Positions 56,865 to 64,000 of a DNA stretch of 64,000 nucleotides are shown piece by piece (positions within the stretch are counted from its first letter, which is position 1; every line of letters begins with the position of its first letter). Both the position numbers and the translations under genes were made by a program. This stretch comes from an uncultured Rhodospirillaceae bacterium (GTDB taxonomy: Bacteria > Pseudomonadota > Alphaproteobacteria > UBA8366). The notes under the pieces are model-generated. The model saw only the letters and a program-made list of their open reading frames with translations, had not been told where the DNA came from and searched no databases. The stretch lies in the NCBI GenBank assembly GCA_913043025.1, contig CAJWLM010000010.1:1-64000 (forward strand). The letters run 5' to 3'.

Positions 56865-57743
56865 ATGCAGCGTTTTATTTTTCTATTACTTTTTGCACTG
56901 GTAGGTATCATTTCTCATGGGAACGCCTCACCGGGTTGTACTAAGGCGCCGGACACAAGCAGGATAGTGGCGGTTGGTGGATCTGTGACTGAGGTGATTT
57001 TTTACTTGAATTTAGAAAGTAATTTGGTTGCAAGAGATATAACATCGAATTTTCCGCCCGAAGCTTTGGAACTACCTTCTGTCGGTTATGTACGGAGCTT
57101 GTCAACAGAGGGTGTGCTATCGGTTTCTCCGACACTTATTCTTGGTGAGTCTGACATGGGCCCGCCATTCGTCATTAAGCAATTCAGAAATGCAGTTGTG
57201 GATCTTAGAATAATACCCGATACCTTTTCAGGGAAAGGTATCGAAGATAAGGTGAGGTGTGTCGGGCAGATCCTTGGTTTAGGAAAGCAAAAGCTTGAAC
57301 AAAAACTCAATGAGTTGAGTGTTATTAACGCTAAAATTAAAGGCTCGAATGCAACGCGTTCTATTTCGAGAAAACGGTACATTATAATCTTAATGATGCG
57401 CGGAACATCCCCTTTCGTCGCTGGCGCGGGTACGTCAGGTGATGGATTTATAAAGATGTTGGGCGGCGTAAATGCCATGGCAAGCGCGAATGGCTGGAAG
57501 CCCGTAGGAATAGAATCAATAATTGGTAATCAGCCTGACGTGATTATTGTGACGGAAAGGGCATTCAAGCCATTTGGCAATATCGAGAAATTTTTATCCC
57601 AAACCGGTCTAAGTGCTTCCCGGGCTGGAAAGGTAGGCGCAGTTCTCGTTGAAGATGGAATGTCACTTTTGGGGTTCGGCCCGAGAACTCTCATAGTCGC
57701 TCAAAATATTTTGAATAAAGCCCATATTATGGTTAAGGAATAA
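56865..57743 (+). CDS. hmuT: Hemin ABC transporter substrate-binding protein (HmuT-like)
   Basis: Signal peptide; RIVAVGGSVTEVIFYL, LPSVGYVRSLSTEGVLSVSPTLIL; upstream of permease and ATPase. Confidence 0.85.
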   Translation: MQRFIFLLLFALVGIISHGNASPGCTKAPDTSRIVAVGGSVTEVIFYLNLESNLVARDITSNFPPEALELPSVGYVRSLSTEGVLSVSPTLILGESDMGPPFVIKQFRNAVVDLRIIPDTFSGKGIEDKVRCVGQILGLGKQKLEQKLNELSVINAKIKGSNATRSISRKRYIIILMMRGTSPFVAGAGTSGDGFIKMLGGVNAMASANGWKPVGIESIIGNQPDVIIVTERAFKPFGNIEKFLSQTGLSASRAGKVGAVLVEDGMSLLGFGPRTLIVAQNILNKAHIMVKE

Positions 57744-57750
57744 GCAAAGC

Positions 57751-58767
57751 TTGCGTTACTATAAACACCTAAAGCCACGACAAATTACTATACTAATAAT
57801 CCTCGGCGTTGTTAGTGTGGTAGCCTTTATATTGAGTTTAATTTTTGGTAGCTTCAGCATTCCAGTGCTCAAATTGTTGTCTGGAAATGCCACCCCTCTG
57901 CAAATTGAAATACTAAGCCAAATTCGCGGCCCAAGAGTTATCTTAACAATATTTGTTGGTGCTGCGCTTGGGATTTCTGGCGCTGCTTTACAGGGCTTAT
58001 TTCGTAATCCATTAGCGGACCCCGGCTTGATTGGTGTTTCAGCGGGTGCTGCGTTGGGTGCGGTCTTAGCAATTATCTTTCCACTCAATGTACTGCCAGA
58101 AATTGCTTTAGGGGTTTATGCAGTTCCTCTTTCGGCAACTGTTGGTTCAGGTGTGGTCATAGCCCTCTTATTTTTTCTGACCAGAGGTTTCACCCAAGCA
58201 GGCATCACGTACATGTTACTCGTGGGGATTGCTGTCAATGCTTTGGCTACTGTTGGCATAGGACTTTTGACTTTCATTAGCACTGATAGCCAGTTGCGCG
58301 GACTGACTTTTTGGTTAATGGGTAGTTTCGGTGGGGCTCGATGGAGCCTAATTATCCCGGTAATTTTTATAATCTCACTCTCCATTAGCTTCATGCTCGC
58401 TTATTCTCGACGTTTAGACTTGATACAACTTGGCGAGAGCGAGGCAAGAAGGCTCGGTGTCAATGTACGCAGGGTAAAAATAATAATTATTCTCTCTGCA
58501 GCATTTATGATAGGCGCAAGTGTTTCCTTATCCGGTATTATAGGATTTGTGGGATTGGTCGTTCCCCATCTTGTAAGATTGATAGGGGGTCCAAATCACA
58601 CATATTTGTTAGCAGGATCTGCCTTATTGGGAAGTGGAATAATGGTGTTGGCCGATCTTACTTCTAGAATAGTTATACAGCCTGCCGAATTACCCGTAGG
58701 ACTGGCTACGAGTGCTCTAGGTGCCCCATTTTTCCTTTGGCTAGTATTAAGATTGAAAAAAAGTTGA
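57751..58767 (+). CDS. hmuU: FecCD-family ABC transporter permease (hemin, HmuU-like)
   Basis: RGPRVILTIFVGAALGISGAALQGLFRNPLADPGLIGVSAGAALGAV. Confidence 0.92.
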   Translation: MRYYKHLKPRQITILIILGVVSVVAFILSLIFGSFSIPVLKLLSGNATPLQIEILSQIRGPRVILTIFVGAALGISGAALQGLFRNPLADPGLIGVSAGAALGAVLAIIFPLNVLPEIALGVYAVPLSATVGSGVVIALLFFLTRGFTQAGITYMLLVGIAVNALATVGIGLLTFISTDSQLRGLTFWLMGSFGGARWSLIIPVIFIISLSISFMLAYSRRLDLIQLGESEARRLGVNVRRVKIIIILSAAFMIGASVSLSGIIGFVGLVVPHLVRLIGGPNHTYLLAGSALLGSGIMVLADLTSRIVIQPAELPVGLATSALGAPFFLWLVLRLKKS

Positions 58768-58784
58768 GCATATTAGTTTCAAAC

Positions 58785-59537
58785 ATGAGTTTTATACGAA
58801 ACTCCAAATTCGCCCTACGAAATATCAACCTGACCGTGAATGAGGGTGAAATTCTCGCAATTGTGGGCCCTAATGGGTCTGGAAAGTCAACGTTGATGAG
58901 TTTGTTAGCTGGTGATATTCGGCCGACTGGCGGACGCATCGATTACGGTGACATGCCGCTGGAGACGTGGGACCTTTCCGAAAGGGCCGACTATCGGAGC
59001 ATGATGTCTCAACAACATATTGTTGCTTATGATTTTACCGTAAGAGAAATCATTGAAATGGGAATTGTGCATGCGCAGGAAATAATGAAAGACAGATCCT
59101 ATTCTTCGGTTGTCGATATTATTGCTGAAATGTTTGAGCTTACGAATGTGCTGGATCATAGTATAAGATCTTTGTCAGGTGGAGGTCAGCAAAGGGTTCA
59201 CTTCGCTCGCGCATTAGCTCAAGTTTGGCAAAAAGATAGTTATAAAGATCCGAAATTTATGTTGCTTGATGAGCCTACCTCCAATCTCGATCTTGCCCAT
59301 GAAGTGAAGACGTTATCTCTACTGAGAAATGAAGTTCGAAAGGGGTTGGGTGTGTTGGTAATATTGCATGATTTGAATTTGACAGCGCACTTTGCCGATA
59401 AGGTGGCGATTCTAAAAAATGGCGAATTGGTTGATCACGGAAGTGCCGATGAAGTCTTGACTTCGGAAATACTCAGCTCAGTATATAATTTGTCCATAAA
59501 TGTTTCGCATGAACCTTTGCGGATCACACATTTTTAG
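58785..59537 (+). CDS. hmuV: Heme ABC transporter ATP-binding protein (HmuV-like)
   Basis: IVGPNGSGKSTLMSLLAGDIRPTGG, LSGGGQQRVHFARALAQV, LLDEPTSNLDL. Confidence 0.9.
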   Translation: MSFIRNSKFALRNINLTVNEGEILAIVGPNGSGKSTLMSLLAGDIRPTGGRIDYGDMPLETWDLSERADYRSMMSQQHIVAYDFTVREIIEMGIVHAQEIMKDRSYSSVVDIIAEMFELTNVLDHSIRSLSGGGQQRVHFARALAQVWQKDSYKDPKFMLLDEPTSNLDLAHEVKTLSLLRNEVRKGLGVLVILHDLNLTAHFADKVAILKNGELVDHGSADEVLTSEILSSVYNLSINVSHEPLRITHF

Positions 59538-59548
59538 TTTTGGTAGCA

Positions 59549-59884
59549 ATGAAGAAAAGCCTCAAAAGAAATCTAGAATCCATGTTAGAACGGTTAAGAA
59601 CGGCATTTAAAGCAAGATCAAAAACACATCTTTTGTTAATATTCTTGATCTTTGGTTTGAGTGGCATCCTGTCAGTTTCGGCATCTGATGTTGTGCTTGA
59701 TATCCTAGGGTTAGACAAAGACACAACGACAACCCTTATTTACTGGCCAACTAGACTGTTTACGCTTTTCATTGTTTACCAAGGGATTCTGTTAATGGTG
59801 AGTGCATGTTTTGGTGAGTTTAATCATTTTTCAAGATATAGTTTAAAGCTTATCAGACGTATTAAGATGATCAGTGGCCGCTGA
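59549..59884 (+). CDS. Small membrane protein, possibly DUF6787-like
   Basis: LLLIFLIFGLSGILSVSASDVVL...YWPTRLFTLFIVYQGILLMVSACFGEFNHFSRYSLKLIRRI; directly follows hmuV. Confidence 0.5.
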   Translation: MKKSLKRNLESMLERLRTAFKARSKTHLLLIFLIFGLSGILSVSASDVVLDILGLDKDTTTTLIYWPTRLFTLFIVYQGILLMVSACFGEFNHFSRYSLKLIRRIKMISGR

Positions 59885-59889
59885 AGCGT

Positions 59890-59936
59890 GAGTTAGTTTT
59901 TCGGTGAAAAACTCTACTCGCTCCTCATTTTTTTTT
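59890..59936 (+). terminator. Intrinsic terminator of the hemin transporter operon
   Basis: AGTTTTTC-GGT-GAAAAACT core with outer GAGT/ACTC pairing, followed by a 9-nt T-run. Confidence 0.6.
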
Positions 59937-59973
59937 AAAAAAATTTTAGCATCCATTCAAATACAGTCAGCAA

Positions 59974-60411
59974 ATGTATAATTCTTATCGTGTGATAAAA
60001 AATTTTTTCAAAAATTGTTTTATTTTTGAGGGGCGTTGTTCACGCTCAGAATTTTGGTGGCCCGTCCTTGTTGTAGTTCTTCCAATCAATGGTGCGATTT
60101 TAGTTGTTGGGCGATCAATTGAAGATTTCTCCGCCTTGTATTTGGTGGTTCATATTTTGCAGCTAACCTTACTTCTTCCTTTTCTATCTGCAGTTGTTCG
60201 CCGTTTGCATGATTTAGATATTTCAGGTTGGTGGTTTCTGTCAGGGTTAGTAATAGCTATAATGTCTGCAGCGGCAGCGCTGGGTGGAATGTTATGGCTT
60301 GAGGAAAAGCGGTACGTATATTTTTTATATGGGTTTCTATTTTTTCCTGTTGTTCTAATACCAGCGCTTTGTTTTAAAGGTACAGCCGGGGTTAATAGGT
60401 TTGATCGCTAA
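59974..60411 (+). CDS. DUF805 family membrane protein
   Basis: FEGRCSRSEFWWPVLV, RRLHDLDISGWWFL. Confidence 0.88.
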   Translation: MYNSYRVIKNFFKNCFIFEGRCSRSEFWWPVLVVVLPINGAILVVGRSIEDFSALYLVVHILQLTLLLPFLSAVVRRLHDLDISGWWFLSGLVIAIMSAAAALGGMLWLEEKRYVYFLYGFLFFPVVLIPALCFKGTAGVNRFDR

Positions 60412-60648
60412 AACCGTAAAACCCAGGCTTATTAGACGTCTTCATCTCCTGCTTATTTTATTTTGTGCTCGGAAGGCGTCTTTTTCTAACCTTTTCTTTT
60501 ACCTCTACGTGTAGACACACGACGAAAGAGACCGAACAGATCCTTAGTTTTGAAAAAAATTTTTATCATTGGGATATGAGGTTCACCGTTCCATTCACTT
60601 TTCTTAAAAAATAAATGCTTACATACCCATAAAAAAGCACTGCGTTTT

Positions 60649-60945
60649 TTAAGGATTATGAATTATGAGCTCTGTTCTTTGACGATCCTCTACCACTCTA
60701 TCTGCAACTTTTGCAAAGACATCATAGTGCGGCATTGTGCGGTGTATGGCGTGATCTTTTTTACTATCATAAACTTCCAGAAAATAGACGTTATTGGGTT
60801 CATCCTCTTTTGTCATAACGCGAAAGTGCTGACAGGCTTTTTCGTCTTCCATAGAATGTTTGGCATCATACATGGCGGCTTCCATAAATTCCTTCATGTG
60901 CCCCTCTTTAATTGTAAACCGGATCCAAAGAGCGTGTGCTTCCAT
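60649..60945 (-). CDS. Antibiotic biosynthesis monooxygenase (ABM)/quinol monooxygenase-like
   Basis: ALWIRFTIKEGHMKEFMEAAMYDAKHSMEDEKACQHFRVMTKEDEPNNVYFLEVYDSKKDHAIHRTMPHY. Confidence 0.85.
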   Translation of the reverse strand: MEAHALWIRFTIKEGHMKEFMEAAMYDAKHSMEDEKACQHFRVMTKEDEPNNVYFLEVYDSKKDHAIHRTMPHYDVFAKVADRVVEDRQRTELIIHNP

Positions 60946-61201
60946 GATTTAGTTCTCCTCAAAAAAAATGTTAAAGGTCTATTAAATTTTAAGCCGAAGA
61001 TTAATCACGGTACATTTAGAGCAATCTGTGGCTATCAAACACCTATATATAATGAGCTAACGGCCCTCAACAATACGTCAATCTCATGAGTTTGGCTTAT
61101 ATTTCCAAAACCTGTTTATTTTCGGGCCTTCTTGCTCTGTACTCCTCTCGGGTTTACTCTGCGGCGATGACACGGCTGGAAAACGTTTCGGGAGAAAATA
61201 C

Positions 61202-62011
61202 ATGGCGGTTGTAGAAACAGAAAATTTTGGACAGATAATGGTTATTCGCTTGAATCGTCCAGAGAGGATGAATGCCCTGGGTTTTGAGTTGCGTTCGATG
61301 ATGGCGGACGCATGGAATGAATTTGAGGAGAGCAAAAAGCTCGAAGTAGCAATTGTTACTGGCACGGGTAAGGCATTTTGTGCCGGTGAAGACATGAAAG
61401 AGGCACTCGAGAGAGGCGCGCCAGGAAGTCAGTCCAAGCCTGTAGATGATCCGTTGAAAGATGGTCGGATCTCTAAGCCAGTAATAGCCGCTATAAATGG
61501 TTTTGCCATGGGGGGCGGTTTTATGTTGGCCGAGCGTGCCGATTTACGTGTGGCTGTTCCTGAAGCGCTTTTTGAGGTTTCTGAAGCCAAACGGTGGCTC
61601 TTAGGAGGTTATTATCACGCTTATTGGGCCAACCTGCCGCATCCGGTAGCAACTGAAATGGCCTTTGGATTTCGTTTTACCGCTGACCGTCTTTATCAGA
61701 TGGGTTTCATAAACCGTCTTGTAGGAAAAGATCAACTGATGGCTGAGGCGATATCAATGGCTGAACATTTATTATCCTTACCACCTGCATCTCGTGTGAA
61801 CACGCTTTACATGATGCGTCAAATGCGTCCTAAAGTTGATGAGGGTCTCGAAGCACTGGCAGAAGCTTTGCATGATCATGGTGAGAAAAGTGATCTTATG
61901 GAGTCTCGGCTAGCTTTTAAAGAAAAGCGCAAGCCTGTATTTAAAGGTTGGGTCAAGCCAAAGGATCGCTATGCGATGCCAACACTGGATTCGGTGAAAA
62001 TTAAAAAGTGA
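61202..62011 (+). CDS. Enoyl-CoA hydratase/isomerase family protein
   Basis: IRLNRPERMNALGFELR, VTGTGKAFCAGEDMKE, INGFAMGGGFMLAERADLRVA. Confidence 0.93.
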   Translation: MAVVETENFGQIMVIRLNRPERMNALGFELRSMMADAWNEFEESKKLEVAIVTGTGKAFCAGEDMKEALERGAPGSQSKPVDDPLKDGRISKPVIAAINGFAMGGGFMLAERADLRVAVPEALFEVSEAKRWLLGGYYHAYWANLPHPVATEMAFGFRFTADRLYQMGFINRLVGKDQLMAEAISMAEHLLSLPPASRVNTLYMMRQMRPKVDEGLEALAEALHDHGEKSDLMESRLAFKEKRKPVFKGWVKPKDRYAMPTLDSVKIKK

Positions 62012-62030
62012 ATTTCAAGAGGAGCAGCAG

Positions 62031-62861
62031 ATGCCCTGTGACATAAGGCCTCTATCAAACGCTTTTGGATGTGAAGTTGTTGGTGTTGACTTGAAGACTG
62101 CCTCCGAAGCTGAGATGGAGACTATTATTTCGGCGCTTGATGAAAAACTCGTCTTAGCAATCCGGCATCAAGAGTTATTGCCAAATGAACTTGCTGCAGT
62201 AGCGCGTCGTTTCGGTAATCTTGCACCCCAGCATATGAGTGATCTGATGTTGGCTGAGGAAACGTCAATCTGCGAACTTAATAGTGCGAATGCTCCGGTA
62301 GATAAAAATGGGAAGCCAAAATTAATTGGTGAGGGAAATTGGCACGTAGACCACACAAATCTTGAGCAACCTCCAAAATACACAATGCTATATGCAAAAA
62401 AACTTCCAACTAAGGGAGGGGATACCGGTTTCGCTAATATGCAAAAAGCTTTCGCGTCACTTCCAGAAAGTGAGCAGCAAAAACTCATCGGTCTGAAGTC
62501 GCATAATGGGCTGTTAAGTAAGCCAGACCACACATCGGAACGGGATTTAGTAAAGTATGGTGCAACAAAAATACATCCCTTTATAAGGACTCATCCCGTT
62601 ACAGGCAAAAAATCTATATACTGTCATCCCCAAAAACTTGCATTTATTGAAGGCATGACTCCCAAAGAAAGCCAAGAATTAATCCTTAACTTGCAAGCCC
62701 GAACGATCAATGAAAATACAACTTATCGCCATGTGTGGGAATCGGGCGACCTTGTTATCTGGGATAACCGTGGAGTAATGCATAAAGCATTTTATGATTA
62801 TGATCATACTGAAGGAAGGATTATGCACCGTATACTCATTGAAGGTGAAATACCGGTATAG
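62031..62861 (+). CDS. TauD/TfdA family 2-oxoglutarate dioxygenase
   Basis: WHVDHTN (HxD), TKGGDTGFANMQKAF, YRHVWESGDLVIWDNRGVMHKA. Confidence 0.93.
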   Translation: MPCDIRPLSNAFGCEVVGVDLKTASEAEMETIISALDEKLVLAIRHQELLPNELAAVARRFGNLAPQHMSDLMLAEETSICELNSANAPVDKNGKPKLIGEGNWHVDHTNLEQPPKYTMLYAKKLPTKGGDTGFANMQKAFASLPESEQQKLIGLKSHNGLLSKPDHTSERDLVKYGATKIHPFIRTHPVTGKKSIYCHPQKLAFIEGMTPKESQELILNLQARTINENTTYRHVWESGDLVIWDNRGVMHKAFYDYDHTEGRIMHRILIEGEIPV

Positions 62862-62867
62862 AGAGAA

Positions 62868-63632
62868 TTGAAAATGCCCTATTGCGAATGTGCGGATGCA
62901 AAAATTTACTTTGAGGTTTTCGGAGAAGGGTTCCCTGTCTTATTGTTTGCACCAGGTGGAATGTGGTCGAATATTTCAAAATGGCGTGGAACACAAGGAG
63001 AACCCGTTCGGCCAGTTCATGACTGGACTGAGGTGTTATCGGACAAATTTACGGTTGTTGCGATGGATCAGAGAAATGCTGGTTTGTCCTCGGGAGCGGT
63101 TTCATCCAACCACGGATGGGATACATACTCAAATGATCAATTAGCAGTTATGGATTGCCTTGGGTTCACTGATTTTCACACACTAGGTGGATGTATCGGT
63201 GGAAGCTTCTGTCTTAATATCGCTCGTTTGGCGCCCCATCGCGTTACATCTGTTGTTCTGCAAAATCCTATAGGTTTGCACCCGGAACACCCCGAATATT
63301 TCCCTGATACTGTGACTAGGTGGGCTAAGGAATTATCGCAAACCCGTAACGATATAAATCCGACAGCAATCGAGTCTTTTAAAAATAATATGTTTGGGTC
63401 TGATTTTGTTTTTTCGGTAACCCGAGATTTTGTACATTCCCTCAAAACGCCGGCCATGCTTATGCATGGCAAGGATAAACCGCACCCCCCTTCAATAAGC
63501 GCAGAGCTTCAGAAATTACTTCCTGCGGACACCGTATCGCTTAAAAATTGGGAACGTCCGAAATTTGACATGGTACAAAGGAATACGGTCATCCAATTTC
63601 TTGAATCTAATACTCCCCGGGAATTCCTTTAG
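62868..63632 (+). CDS. Alpha/beta hydrolase
   Basis: VLLFAPGGMWSN, AMDQRNAGLSSG, LGGCIGGSFCLNIA nucleophile-elbow region (GCIGG; Cys in place of Ser). Confidence 0.82.
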   Translation: MKMPYCECADAKIYFEVFGEGFPVLLFAPGGMWSNISKWRGTQGEPVRPVHDWTEVLSDKFTVVAMDQRNAGLSSGAVSSNHGWDTYSNDQLAVMDCLGFTDFHTLGGCIGGSFCLNIARLAPHRVTSVVLQNPIGLHPEHPEYFPDTVTRWAKELSQTRNDINPTAIESFKNNMFGSDFVFSVTRDFVHSLKTPAMLMHGKDKPHPPSISAELQKLLPADTVSLKNWERPKFDMVQRNTVIQFLESNTPREFL

Positions 63633-63759
63633 GTTATCATTGTGGGGCATGCAGAAATGAATTTGCCAAAATTATGGGTCTAGTTGTCAGGTTTTAAAAA
63701 CCCAGCGGGAGAGTTAGTATATGGTTAGAAATTTTAGCGATAGGTAATAAGGGGACACC

Positions 63760-64000
63760 ATGCGTCTTGAAAATAAAACAGCCATCGTAGTTGGAGGAGG
63801 GCAGCAGCCAGGCGATTCTATTGGTAATGGGAAGGCGACAGCTGTTTTATTCGCCCGCGAGGGGGCATCTGTGGCTGTAGTTGATAAAGATGGTGAGCGT
63901 GCCCAGAATACGGTGGATATGATACTGGATGAGGGCGGAAAAGCATTTGCTTTTTGCGCGGATGTTACCAGTGAAATATCCTTAAAGACTATGGTAAAGG
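63760..64000 (+). CDS. SDR family oxidoreductase, N-terminal part (truncated by window edge)
   Basis: ATG at 63760: MRLENKTAIVVGGGQQPGDSIGNGKATAVLFAREGASVAVVDKDGERAQNTVDMI; absent from ORF track because no stop lies in the window. Confidence 0.88.
   Translation, partial: MRLENKTAIVVGGGQQPGDSIGNGKATAVLFAREGASVAVVDKDGERAQNTVDMILDEGGKAFAFCADVTSEISLKTMVK

Overview
This 64 kb window is gene-dense bacterial chromosome and reads like a free-living, probably marine, alphaproteobacterium (inferred from gene content and synteny; no 16S rRNA is present). Most of it is housekeeping or catabolic: acnA, purC-purS-purQ-purL-bolA-grxD, purB, pyrC, rpsD, parE, hisG, a parvulin PPIase, one tRNA-His(GTG), acyl-CoA dehydrogenases, a hemin ABC importer and several catabolic operons. 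I saw no CRISPR array, intact transposon, prophage or rRNA. The accessory content centres on tandem paralogue arrays. (1) Four consecutive TIGR02466/PF13759-like putative 2OG-Fe(II) oxygenases lie in an alternating B-A-B-A order, as if a two-gene unit had been duplicated. (2) Four consecutive DHA2-type MFS exporters occur without a visible membrane-fusion partner. (3) Two adjacent isocitrate lyase/PEP mutase family proteins sit beside acnA. A compact nickel-superoxide dismutase cassette (HupE-like permease, SodN, SodX) is also present. In it, the putative SodX catalytic Ser lies upstream of the only canonical start codon in its frame, and the SodN Ni-hook carries Lys where Gly is usual. A perfect 14-bp hairpin and a 57-aa basic ORF missing from the supplied track follow a cold-shock gene. 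All assignments come from reading the sequence and remembered family motifs; no searches were run.
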